NCBI GenBank assembly: GCA_002081555.1
Contig: MZNV01002860.1
Location: forward strand, 1-22,096
DNA: 22,096 nt
Source of the DNA: Protostelium mycophagum
Taxonomy: Eukaryota > Evosea > Variosea > Protosteliida > Protosteliaceae
Direction: 5' to 3'
Shown: piece by piece, positions 1-11,515 of the stretch
How the letters are laid out: every line of letters starts with the position of its first letter
Numbering within the stretch: the stretch's first letter is position 1
The notes under the pieces: model-generated
Seen by the model: the letters and a program-made list of their open reading frames with translations, nothing else
Databases searched by the model: none
What the model was told of the DNA's origin: nothing
Position numbers and translations under genes: made by a program

Positions 1-796
<796 letters not shown>

Positions 797-1215
797 TAAT
801 AATTCCGTTCGAGTGAAGAGGACGGCATCAGATTCAACCACCATCAACAATTTGAGCTTTTCTTGCGGCCACAGACATCACTTCCTGGATCGATCAGTCT
901 CCTTGCTGTTGAAGGCTTGTTTCGGCCGCGACATGTTGTTTGGTTGGGGATCATTGACACTTAGTGACATTTCTGAAGGGACCCCCCAAGTTCCCGGCTG
1001 TCGACACAACCACTTAATAATTCCGTTTGAGTGGAAGAGAACGGCATCAGATTCAACCACCGTCAACAATTTGAGCTTTTCTTGCGGCCAGACATCACTT
1101 CCTGGATCGATCAGTCTCCTTGCTTGTTTCGGCCGCGACATGTTGTTTGGTTATCATTGACACTGGTGACATTTCTGAAGGGACCCCCCAAGTTCCCGGC
1201 TGTCGACACAACCAC
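797..1215. repeat. Imperfect two-copy direct tandem repeat, about 200-217 bp per unit
   Basis: Unit 1 (about 797-1013) and unit 2 (about 1015-1215) are near-identical and head-to-tail. Both begin TAATAATTCCGTT and end GGCTGTCGACACAACCAC. Differences are a few substitutions (CGAGTGAAGAGG versus TGAGTGGAAGAG) and small deletions in unit 2: two bases after GCGGCCA, about nine bases around CTTGCTGTTGAAGG, and about eight bases near GGTTGGGGATC. Open frames through the repeat have no recognisable family and differ between units through the indels, so I read it as non-coding. It lies just upstream of the b5-ACAD start codon. Confidence 0.85.
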
Positions 1216-1318
1216 AGTCGACAACTACTTTGTAGAGATTTACATCCATTCGAAAGGGCATCGACAAAGACGATGTAGGCATCTCGTTAGCTTCTCGATG
1301 TTAATTGAACACAGAAAC

Positions 1319-3412
1319 ATGGCCGCAGAGAAGACATTTTCGATGGAAGAAGTTGCCAAGCACAACAACAAGGACTCTTTCTGGTTGGCCATAGATGGCG
1401 AAGTGTATGATATCACCAAGTTCCGCGACTTGCATCCTGGAGGTGCCGCGATCCTCGATGATCATGCAGGAAAAGACGCAACAGGTGGGTCATATCGCTC
1501 TGTTCTGTCTCGCCCCAGTGACAACCCATGTTTCTCTTCATCGGGTTCCTAATATCCAATAGATGTCTTCTACGGACTTCACAGACAGGAAGTCCTTCAG
1601 AAATACAAACGTTTTAAGATCGGTCGTGTTGAGGGGGTAGAGTCTCAGATCGAGATGAGACAACCCGGTGATATCAGTGCAGTCCCTTACTCAGAGGCCT
1701 CCTTCTGGCTCGGCTACAAATCTCCCTACTACAAGTCTGTCCATTTTTACGCTTCACCTCTCTAATCTTACCCCAGGGAGTCACATGACCGCTTCAGAAA
1801 GGCCATTAGAAAATTCATCGATGAAGAGATCAGACCCATTGCCACCTCCTGCGAAGAGACAGGCAAGGCTCCCACTCCGGAGCTTTATGCTAAGATGGGA
1901 GCCGCCGGATTTTTGGCCGCTCGTGTTGGACCGGGACCATGGATGAAGTTCTTCCCCCAGATGGGAGGTCAGCCTCTTTCCGTTTTCCCGCTAAATTTTC
2001 CCGCCACTTTTCAAAATTGAATTGTACAGGAGTGGCTGCAGACGAATTCGACTACTTCCACGAACAGATCGCTCATGAAGAGTTGGCAAGGATGACTTAC
2101 CCATCTTTTGCTGATGGCTGTGGTGCCGGTATGGTCATCGGTCTTCCACCAGTATTCAACTTTGGCCCTGATGCCATGAAGAAGAAGGTGAATTTTCAAC
2201 TTGAAATCTGTTCTTCAGAACAACAAGCTAAATACAGAACATAAAGTCGTACTCACAAAACACAGATCGTACCAGAGGTCCTTTCCGGAAAGAAGAGGAT
2301 ATGTCTCGCCATCACCGAGCCTTTCGCGGGAAGTGATGTGGCGAGCATCCAGACTACCGCAAGAAGATCAGAATGTGGAAAGTTTTTCATCGTCAACGGA
2401 ACCAAAAAATGGATCACCAACGGTAATTCATTTTCTCTGGCTGGTTGTAGTTCTCACTTTTCTTAGGAACATTTTCTGACTACTTTTCTACCGCTGTGAA
2501 GACAGAGAGGGGAATTACAATGCTTTTGATCGAGAGATCTGAAGGTGTAGAGACTGAGCAAATCAAGACATCTTACTCTTCATGCGCCGGAACCGCCTAC
2601 ATCACCTTCACTAACGTTAAGGTGAAATTTCATTGAGATTTCACGATTTTTCATTGTTGTACCGGAAATTTCTGATGAAATTCAGGTCCCCGTCGAGAAT
2701 ATTCTCGGAAAAGAAGGCAAAGGATTCCAAGTGATTATGTACAACTTTAACCACGAGAGATGGTCCATCTGTGCTGCTGTCGTGTCCAGCAACCGTATCG
2801 TATTGGAGGAGTGCATCAAATGGGCGAACCAGAGAATCGTATTCGGAAAGAAGCTCACTTCTCAATCCATCATTCGCTTCAAGATTGCCAACATGGTATA
2901 TATTTCACTTTATTTTTCGCAGAAATTGCAACAAAATTTTTCAAGAGAAGAGAATTTGTTGTAAAGCCGCAAACAACAACATTTGCCTTCCGAAAAATCA
3001 CTTTTAAGATCTGAAATACTGAAATCGTATCAGGCAGCACGCATAGAGGCAACACAGAATTGGTTGGAGAACATCACCTTCCAGATGACACAGATGGAAT
3101 ACACCGAACAAGCTCTCAAACTCGCCGGTCCCATCGCACTTCTCAAATTTTTGTGCACCAGAGTGTCCACTGATGTCAGCGATGACGCCTGTCAGATTCT
3201 GGGAGGAAGAGGTGACATTCTCCAGCCATATAGTTCGTTGTAGAACGAGTGATTTACGTATGATAGGGATTACAAAGGGGGGAATGGGTAGAGTTATTGA
3301 ACAACACCAGAGGACATTCAAATACGGATCGATTTTGGGAGGATCAGAGGAGATTATGGCTGATCTTGGTGTAAGACAAGCACTCAGAACTATGCCAAAC
3401 AGCAGAATGTAA
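1319..3412 (+). CDS. Cytochrome b5-acyl-CoA dehydrogenase fusion (9 exons, 510 aa)
   Basis: Exons: 1319-1484, 1563-1734, 1777-1967, 2030-2187, 2266-2422, 2467-2621, 2686-2895, 3034-3211, 3267-3412. Phases agree at every junction and the sum is 511 codons. Residues 1 to about 75 are a cytochrome b5 domain with the heme motif HPGG (His39) and a second heme histidine in FYGLHR (His62). Residues from about 95 on are an acyl-CoA dehydrogenase: the flavin signature ITEPFAGSD at 245-253, KKWITNG, a CQILGGRG-type helix, and a C-terminal ILGGSEEIM. ACADs oxidise acyl-CoA to enoyl-CoA with FAD; the b5 domain may take or give electrons in place of, or alongside, ETF (inference). Similar fusions are known in fungi. 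An in-frame ATG at 1298 would add seven residues; I prefer 1319, where the b5 homology begins. No clear mitochondrial or peroxisomal signal is seen. Confidence 0.93.
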
Positions 3413-3416
3413 TAAA
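3411..3416 (+). terminator. Poly(A) signal AATAAA overlapping the stop codon
   Basis: The stop codon TAA (3410-3412) of the b5-ACAD gene overlaps an AATAAA hexamer by two bases. If it is used, the 3' UTR would be only about 15-30 nt. Confidence 0.5.
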
Positions 3417-4156
3417 TTTAACACGAATATGTTCTCGTTGGTATTTTTTCTTGGTGTTGTATTTGTCGTCAGTGAACGGCTCAACGGAACTTTAAACATC
3501 AGCAGATTTTCTAAACAGCGATAAATGACAGAAGAATATGAAATGTAGGACAATTTTTGGTTGCGCTCGTTGTTTGCGCTGTTAAGTACCACGCAGACGA
3601 CCAGATCAACGGCTGATAAACAGATTGTGGAAGCTGTCAACAACTGTCTATATTGGTTTCTAGCATGTGTGGTGGTGTTGATTATGGTGATTGTTTAGAA
3701 TGAAAAATCTGTACGTCACAGTTCATCAGACTAAATTCTTCTTAGAAAAGCGATGAGTTCAAATTCGAAAGATGCTCTGGTGTCGACATTTATTATCCAT
3801 TTCTTCGCGTTTTAAGGATTAGGTTAATCTTGAAACATCACCAAAAAAGCATTTTATTGCTATGAAACCAGCGCTAACATCAAAAGTAATCTATAGTAGA
3901 GATAAACAAGATTCAAAAAGTCAGCACAACACAAGAAAAAATTGAAAGACATGCTTTATCTTGAGTCTATGTCTGTTATAAATAGCTTTTACTTGAATCT
4001 TTTACATTCTGTTCTTGTTCTGCAGAAAACCAAAACAAAAATAGAACAACCCAAAACGAACAGAACAGAAATAGACTGTTCTGTCACTCTTTATTTTATC
4101 ATGTCTTCTCCCTCTTAGACACTTCGATCGATCTACAACAGCGGTATCACATCCCT
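3413..4156. other. Convergent intergenic region, no gene seen
   Basis: This is AT-rich DNA between the 3' ends of the b5-ACAD gene (plus) and the IPT gene (minus). I see no coding signal, tRNA or rRNA. A minus-strand AATAAA (plus-strand TTTATT at 4090-4095) lies about 60 nt beyond the IPT gene's stop codon and is its likely poly(A) signal. GAACAGAAC and ACTGTTCTGT near 4058-4085 could form a small hairpin, of no clear meaning. Confidence 0.5.
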
Positions 4157-7100
4157 CTATCGTTTCATTCCAACTCCCGTGAATTGTGCCAACATTTGTG
4201 CCACATCTAAACAGACTCAGACAACAACTCATTCATCGGTTCCCAGAAAACAATTTTTCCCATGGAATTTTGAATGAAAAAAATCTAAAAAATCACCTCT
4301 TTTTCTATTACGATCTACATAATACAGAAAATTTAATTCTGTGTCTCCGTGATGCCTCCCGCTGAGTACAATATTCACCCAAGAGTCTTGCTTTAAATCT
4401 AGCCTCCGTGGCGCCGTGACGGAGATCAAATTCGTCCCGTGGACTTCTCTGATCTTGGCTATTTTTGTTAAGCATCACGGATTTTAATTTGTGCAAAAGC
4501 ATCTTGCTCGATGAACAAAAAATAGTGAGACTTGCTCGGTCTATGGCTACAACAAACCCATAATGAACATCTTGTAAAGAACATCATATTATACGAGAGA
4601 AATCACCTTTTAGTCCGCCGATCCGTATGACCGTCTTTCTGCATAAATTGGAGCCTCTGATCCATATTTCAGTCTCATCACCGACATGATTATAAGAAGG
4701 CATGACTGCGGTTAAGGCAGGTTGGTTGTCTTTCTGCAGCCTGATGTTGTTGGTCGTCACCACAAACTCATCAGACAGGAGGCAGTCCGTGATGACGTTG
4801 CTTCCTTCTTCCATGCGCCATCTGATGGTACATCTCAGCTTGAAACGCTCGCCCACTGCTGTTTCGCGGAAAGTCTGAAGAGAATCAGTGTATTGAAAAA
4901 TACACATATTTATATGAATAATAAACTTTTTGTCATTGTTTCGTCACTACAATCAAGTCCTTTTTATAGTTAATATTGTGCTAATCTTATTTGCTTGCGA
5001 CAAGAAATGTTGACTTGTAGACATCACTATCAATAAAATCCTGAAATATATATTTAATTTAAACATACTCTGACTGAAAACTTGGCGGAACCCGCGTATA
5101 AGCCTTTTGTCGGCCCTTCCGATACTTCCGCCTCCGATTCCGGGATCGGACGACCCGTGTGGTCCACTGATGACGTCATCACACGTAATCGGAAATGTAT
5201 GTACACACCTACGCATATTTCGACGGAGCCTTCTACTTTGCCCTCACCAATGTAACGCACCCAGAAAGGGTTCGGCAATACATATCTATCCTATTTTAAT
5301 TTTCGAATATTTTTGAAATCAATTGTAATTTAAATTCTTTGGCTTGAGATTTTTTGGTGCACTTATTAATGGATAAAATTATTTTGAGCACTAAAATTTT
5401 TTAAAAGATATTTTGAAATATGGATTACCGTTTCTCTGTGGGGTAGCATTTGCGTTGTGTTTCTCTCGGCTGCTCTGATAATTCAAAAGGGCAAGGTCTG
5501 TGCATCATCATCATGTTTGTATTCATCATGTGATGTGGTGTGGACGGCCTCATCATGGGCAAGTTTGGCGGAATGTTCTGTGGAATATTCTGCGGAATAT
5601 TTTGAGGCATCATCATTCCCATTGAAATGGGAAGATTTTGTACCATGTGATGACCCACTACAACGGGGTGTTGTTGGTGTACATTCATAGGGGGTGGGAC
5701 CATACCCATCTTGACATTTTCAGACATCCCCATGGTTACGTTTCGGGGGCCGAAGGGGGCGGGTCGCACTGGAACGTGAAGGGGTGAAAGTCTCACGGTC
5801 ATCCCGTCTTCTAGTGGAGGAACCATCTCCGTTTTTCTTGGCATTTTGGTTGCTATGGGCTCCAATCTGTACGGAAAAGGCCCGGCTTTTGTCACGAATT
5901 TCGCTGGAATTTCGTGAGAAATTGGGATTTTTTGTGAAAGATTTTACATAGATCTTCTTTGTTCTCTTTACTTGGGTTTAAAAAATCCTCTTCGCTAAGA
6001 GTGAGAGAGACACTCGACCTCTTTACGGCGGGCTGACCATGTTGCCATCGTGTTGCTAGAGATGATTAATGATGGCATGGCATGATGGGACGTACCTGAG
6101 TCACTTTCTCCTTTTCTGGGGTCTAAAAAGGCCTCCTCACTCGCTGTCAGCGTCATCAGCCGTAATGCTGGATTCGTCAATTTTTATTTTTGAAACGAAG
6201 AAATTTTTAATCTTTTTGGAAAATTTTTATCTCACAATGATACAAATAAAGGACAATACGCACATGGATCTGCCTCTCTTCGAGGGTCTAAAAATGACTC
6301 CTCGCTCTCTGTCAAAGTCATCAACCTCGTCTCATTTTTTGGCCTCAGAAGTTCTGCTGGCGTAAACTTGACATCTGTGAATATGGTCAGTCTTCAAGGA
6401 TCTGCGAGTAATCGTTATTTGTGATTTCATCAAATATCCATCTTTATGTCTGGCAGCAAAGCCACCGACATGATCAAGCATTTCGGATTGTCTCTTGGGA
6501 TGTCCCAAGAGAGCGTGCGTCCATTTCCCATTTCCGATGATAGATTTATGAAGCTGGTTGCTGTCCTAGTGTTGTGTTTTTGATACTGCAGAGCGGTACG
6601 CATCAACTTCGTATTGCGCTTCCGATATGAAAGGGTATGACCACTTGGAACAAGATGATCCTTTTTTCACAAGTATACTCACCCATCTGAACATTTGTTT
6701 GTATTGGTTGTGTCTGTATTGGTTGTGATTGCTGTTGAACTGAAGTATTTAACACCGGCGATGGTTGTCTTCTAACAGATTCCAAAAACTGTTCTTCACT
6801 TTTGGTTGTTGTGAATACTTTAGATAAGTTGTTGATAGTCCAGTCATTAGATCCGGAATGATACAAAGGCACAGGAGCGAGAGTTGTTCCCAAAGAAGGC
6901 CATTTCGGAACCTCATCTCTCTTTATGTCGCTCATGCTGCCGACGGATGTGATATGAACGGGTCCTGAATTTTCTGGGGCATCACCGCTTATTTTTGAGA
7001 ACCCAGGAAGAGATGGCGAGGGAAAATTCTGATGAACACCTCTTTCAGTATTTGGAGTGTGTCCCTGCAACATCAACTCCTTGATGCCTTCTAAACGAGC

Positions 7101-7193
7101 AGGAGATCCATGATCTTGAGAGATCAGAGATGTGTGAAAGATCAGTTGGATGTAGGATATAAGTTTACCTATTCTCTGCTTCTTGTGGCTCAT
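4157..7193 (-). CDS. IPT/TIG-domain protein, probable transcription factor (10 exons, 583 aa)
   Basis: Exons in transcript order: 7169-7193, 6683-7114, 6264-6374, 6096-6167, 5429-5885, 5209-5285, 5069-5166, 4607-4874, 4297-4458, 4157-4206. Phases agree throughout and the sum is 584 codons. The N-terminal half is low-complexity: Q-rich near residues 130-150, then a Met/Pro/Asn-rich stretch with PQNI repeats (about 290-350). After this comes a folded region with FWVRYIGEGKVEG, KFSVR, GERFKLRCTIRW and DEFVVTTNN. It ends in an IPT/TIG fold with PALTAVMPSY, IWIRGSNL, ISVTAPRR, WVNIVLSG and ELNFLYY. An IPT domain following a beta-rich DNA-binding region is the plan of Rel/NFAT, CSL and Spt23/Mga2-type regulators; I cannot say which applies. 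Exons 3 and 4 encode a duplicated 16-residue motif. The last two exons are the least certain part. Confidence 0.75.
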
Positions 7194-7318
7194 GGTAGTT
7201 GCTGGTGTCCTGAAGGCTCACACTTCCAGGGTGACAGTTTTATTACGAACTTTTTGCGCTGATCCTCTTCACATCTTTTCACACGATCAATTGCACGAAG
7301 GGAGTCACTTCTGCTGGC

Positions 7319-7324
7319 TTTATT
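7319..7324 (-). terminator. Poly(A) signal AATAAA
   Basis: AATAAA on the minus strand lies 11 nt past the TGA of the small cysteine-rich secreted gene. It supports ending that gene at 7335 rather than reading on to the next gene. Confidence 0.5.
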
Positions 7325-7334
7325 ATGTTTATGA

Positions 7335-7746
7335 TCAGAAGCTGTAGAAAGGTCCTTGCATCTGGCATGGGACGGTGATGCCAGTGCGGCTGATCGTGCC
7401 ACACCCAACCAATACACCTTCGAGATCCCCTTGGCACCTTCTACTCTCTGTGAAATAATACACCAAAGTCGATGAAGATTGAGTGTACAGTGAATTCGCC
7501 TGTTACGCTGTCAGAAACCAAATTTCAAACTTGAAATTTAAACCAACTCACGTGGGGGATATACAAAGAATTCCTGCTGTTCTCATCGCAGTCTGTCACT
7601 GGAATGCAAGATCCTGGTGGGGCATCGACGCATTGTTGTGACCCGAATAATGTGATCGATGTACAGTCCTTACAGATCAACACGGAAGAGACCGCAGTAA
7701 TAGACAAGAGCAAAAGGAAAAATTTCATCTGTTGAGAGTGTGGCAT
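7335..7746 (-). CDS. Small secreted cysteine-rich protein (2 exons, about 95-101 aa)
   Basis: Exon 1 is 7552-7746 and exon 2 is 7335-7445. A hydrophobic signal peptide, MKFFLLLLSITAVSSV, begins at the second Met (ATG at 7728); the first ATG at 7746 adds six polar residues and is less likely to be the start. The mature part has eight cysteines (CKDC, QQC, GSC, TDC, RRC, VGC, VPC), an even number that suggests four disulfides. The intron has a perfect GTGAGT donor. The acceptor region reads CAGAG: the second AG gives the cysteine-rich frame ending at TGA 7335, with AATAAA just after it. The first AG gives a cysteine-poor frame whose stop overlaps the next gene's start codon. I prefer the former. 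The family is not recognised. It is probably extracellular. Confidence 0.6.
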
Positions 7747-8181
7747 TGTTGGTTTGATTAGTATTATTATGAATCCTCTGGCATGATCCAGAACTTGGAT
7801 CTTGTGGAATTTGATTGGGTGTGGAAGCCTTCCATGTCACGCACAACATACCGCGTTGAGTCACGGTACAAAGAGATAAAATATGACACCTAATCCACCC
7901 TTTTTATGGTTGGGGTGATCAAATCAGGCCGTTTGCGGCTCTGACGGAGTTTTAGACTTTTTTTGCAACCTTCTTCCATGTTGTTGGACGCAAAGAAGCA
8001 ATACGTCGACAGATCAACTCAAACGATGATTAAGTAGCACAATAATGTAATAAAACCAAAGAAAAATCACAACGTTTCTGTAGACATCCTGGGAAGGTTG
8101 TTTGTTGAAGCTGTTTTTGCTGACATCCTGACAGATCAGCTCATTTTACAATCATTCAGGGAACTTACTGGCGGCGGGCTG
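7747..8181. promoter_or_regulatory. Divergent upstream region of the cysteine-rich gene and the GPCR-PIPK
   Basis: No gene is seen. A minus-strand CATAAAAAGG (about 7899-7910), some 160 bases upstream of the cysteine-rich gene, is TATA-like. From 8038 the frame of the GPCR-PIPK start codon is open upstream without another ATG, so a longer N-terminus through an unseen upstream exon cannot be ruled out. Confidence 0.35.
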
Positions 8182-11100
8182 ATGAGCGATAGTGGGGCTC
8201 AATATGTCTTCAATTGTGTGGTTGCCACGCTTGCTACACTCTCCATGATCGGTAGGTGAAATATGTAAAAAAAATTTCTCAAAATGCAAGGTTCGGCGTC
8301 CATTATCTTTACATATGTTCGATTTCCAGAACTGAGATCGTCACCGTCGAATCGTATGATTCTATGGTTGTCTGTTAGCGACTTCTTCTTTTCCGCCAAG
8401 TATGCGATCTCCTTCATCTTCGAATTGGCAAAGTCCTGGCATGATGAAACTCATTCGGACGCTAAATGCTGGTATGAGGTGAGAGATTTCTCACGTAATT
8501 TGAATCGTGATTTTTTTGAAAGGCCATCTCTGGGCAATTCTTTGGAACAGCTTCTGTCTCTTGGACAGCCATGTTCTCAATCAATCTCATCATCAATTCG
8601 ATCAGACCCTTTCACAACACGGATTGGTTCACAAAATGGGCGCACCTCTATGTCTGGTCTCTGAGTGGCTTAAGCACCCTCTTTGTTGTGATCATGAACA
8701 ACGACACCCGTTTAGAGGACAGAGACTTCGGTTCCATCGGTCGGAATGGAGATGGAACGTGAGTAATCAGATTCATGATGTAATAATGACGTGTACAGCT
8801 GTTGGAGTGTCCGATTATATGATCTCATATTTGTCATTCCTCTAATGTGTTATTTTGTCCTCGCCATCTCCTCTCTCATCGCAGGTAATCCCAAACTCCA
8901 AATTCCATCATCCAAAAAAATCTCAAAAATCTTTTATAAAATATAAAATAAAATAACCCCAGCGTACATTCGCATTTCCCGCTCTTTTGGCAACAGTAAT
9001 TCAGCAGATGTCGCAGAAGACTCGAACGAAAGAATAGCCATTCTACAATCACCAACGGCGGAGCAGGGGTCGTTCAGGTTAACCCCCAACCGGGTGGGAA
9101 GACACAGGGTCTTTATAGTGAGGATGTCACTATACGTCATATTATTTGTGGTGCTCTGGGCTTTCCCTGCGGCAGACAAAATAGCACATCTGTCTACAAT
9201 AGAATCGGATAGTGCTTTAGACACTATACTTGGGTCTTTATGTATGTATTTATTTGATTTACACTTTAATAAGTATTTGTGGATTTGTAAATGTTATTTT
9301 TTGGGAATTTCGAAATTTCTTGAAATATTCTGAGGATTTACATCGTTGTAGTCAGAGTGGGAGTCTCCTTACAGGGCTTCTGTAATGCGGTGGTTTGGTT
9401 GTCAGACCCAGGGTTTTGGATTCTTGCCACGTCATCAAGATCTAAAAATATGGAGCAAGGTGAGGCCATTTCTTTACAAGTTTTAGAATGCAACAAAGTA
9501 ATCTTGCCACCAAAAGATTGCAAAAAGATGCATCATCAGACACATCATGGCACCTTTTGTAGTCTAAAATTGAAAAGCAAAAGAACCTAAAAATCCTGCC
9601 CGAAGGAGCCGTTCCGGAAGAATCCGATCCACAAGTCAGGTATAAATCCCACCTGATTTCAGGACATCTACAACGAGACAAGAATAAATTTCACAGGTCC
9701 ATTCCATTGATGCAGCGGTGCGTAATTACATCATTCTGTGCGCGATCAAGGGGATCAACAAATCGGTAATTTAATCCACATATTTCTTCAACTTGAAAAT
9801 AAGTAGTGAAATATTGACATAATAACAGATAAGAGTGAAGGAAGAGAAGCCAGTGAATCCGATGATGTATAAGAGTATAGATACTGAGTCCTTCCGGGAG
9901 GTCCGTTCCTTTGCTGAAGTCAAGTATGGAAATCTCATGTCATTATTTTTAATTTTTATTTCAATAATTTTCGATTTGAGACTAGAAAAAATAAAATTTA
10001 ATTTTTTTAATTTTGAATTTCAGGAAAAGCGCAATAGAGCATTACAACTTTGTAGACTACGCTCCGGAAGTGTTTAGAAGAATCCGCGAATCATGCGGAA
10101 TCTCCCAACAATTATACCTCAACTCGATGGAGCCCTCGCGGTAAGTACCGGGTCATTCTACGGTAGTTGACGTGACGGATGCCAGATTCATGGAGAGTCT
10201 ACATAATCAGCATTTTTCCACCGGACGCAGCGGAAGTTTTTTCGTATTCTCTCCCGACAGAAAATTCGTTTTAAAAACTTTGAAAAGAAGAGAGAAGGAT
10301 TTATTGTTGAAGATCATGAAAAAATTATATGAGGTGACAGTTTGGTATTTTTTTCCAAGAAAATTCGGGGAAAATGATGTGAATAATTGCCTCAGCACCT
10401 TCGCACACAGAGGGAGTCCTTGATTAACAGGATATTCGGCCTGCATGCGGTGGAGAACACTTTTACTTCTGAGGTATATCTATCTAGAATTTGCAAAGTC
10501 GGTCGTGTCGCATTTGCACCACAAAGTTTATTGACGCCAAGGGATTTGTATTATGCAATCATGTGCAAGAAAATGTCACAGACTCTACATTTTATTCAAA
10601 AAATTTCACCAAATGAATTTTTTTGATGAATTATTATTTATTTTCATTCATTAAAATAATTACAAATGTAAAATCAAATTATAAAGGTGGTTTTTCTTTT
10701 TGTGACAGAGAACGTCATCAACCCTCCTCCACATATTGAAATTGACATCAAATACGATCTCAAAGGTGAGATATCTCACATGAATTTCGCTGAAATTTCA
10801 AAGGATCGATTGTAGGAAGGACAGTGGGAAAGTCGCATCGCAGTGATCCTTCTGTTCTCGGAATGGATGGTGATTTTCACGGAAAATTCCTGCTGACAGC
10901 GGAAGTTGCCAAGAAATTCAACGAGCAGGTCTCAAAGGATTCCATGGTAATTCTCCGATATTTATTTTTAACATTTTTCTGGGAAATTTAATGTTTGTTT
11001 CTGGAGAACCTCTCTACACCGTTGTAAATACGGAGTTATTTCTGGAGATATGCTGACGTCATAGTTCTTGGCACGGATCGGGATAATGGATTATTCGCTG

Positions 11101-11515
11101 CTGGTCGGAATACACCAGATACAAGACGAGATTCCACAGATTCCAGAAATTTCAAAGTGAGATTTTTCTGTACAAATAGAATTTTTCCAACTTTTTCAGG
11201 ATGTTTCACCGGAGTTATCAGAACGGGATGTTGTCTGCCGACAGAAAAACTATTTATTACATGGGAATAATCGACATATTGCAGGCGTGGACGTCAAGGA
11301 AAAAAAACGAGAGGTTTTTCAAAGTGAACGTGCTGCAGAAAGATCCGGTGAGATTTCTAAATTCCCGCCAAAATTCCACCTTGCTCACGTGATTTTACAA
11401 TCACGAAAATTCACCAGAATCTCACACAAAACAGGAGGGAATATCAGCGATGGAGCCCTTTCCTTACTCCGACAGATTCCTGTCAAAGATGGAGAGTCTC
11501 GTCGAGATCGTTTAA
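8182..11515 (+). CDS. G-protein-coupled receptor fused to phosphatidylinositol phosphate kinase (GPCR-PIPK, RpkA type; 17 exons, 686 aa)
   Basis: Exons: 8182-8251, 8291-8478, 8523-8758, 8799-8884, 8963-9241, 9352-9459, 9584-9639, 9697-9765, 9829-9923, 10024-10140, 10186-10333, 10396-10473, 10687-10765, 10816-10946, 11065-11156, 11200-11347, 11435-11515. The N-terminal half is a seven-helix receptor resembling Dictyostelium cAMP-receptor-like proteins: SASIIFTYVRFPELRS (end of TM1), ILWLSVSDFFFSAKY (TM2), conserved cysteines in KCWYE and GTCWS, VRMSLYVILFVVLWAFP (TM6), FCNAVVWL (TM7). The C-terminal half, from about residue 370, is a complete PIP kinase: YAPEVFRRIR, glycine loop GRSGSFF, ATP lysine K465 in FVLKT, catalytic YDLKG (534-537), MDYSLLVGIH (588 on), GIIDILQ with the metal-binding Asp636, then a basic activation loop and PYSDRF. 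It likely couples an extracellular signal to phosphoinositide synthesis at a membrane. The start of exon 7 is uncertain by six bases. Confidence 0.93.

Noticed and set aside
4459-4606. Continuing the IPT gene in the frame of the 4308-4502 minus-strand ORF
   Set aside because: That frame lacks IPT features and stops early. The acceptor at 4459-4460 instead gives ISVTAPRR and ELNFLYY, typical of an IPT domain's end.
8330-8478. A shorter exon 2 for the GPCR-PIPK starting after TTTCCAG at 8330
   Set aside because: Phase also fits, but it deletes GSASIIFTYVRFP, which completes the first membrane helix and first loop. The acceptor at 8290 restores a normal receptor start.
10474-10686. Open frame in the 213-nt intron 12 of the GPCR-PIPK
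   Set aside because: Reading through would insert unrelated residues between two adjacent conserved kinase strands; the splice joins TSE to VVFLFVTEN as expected.
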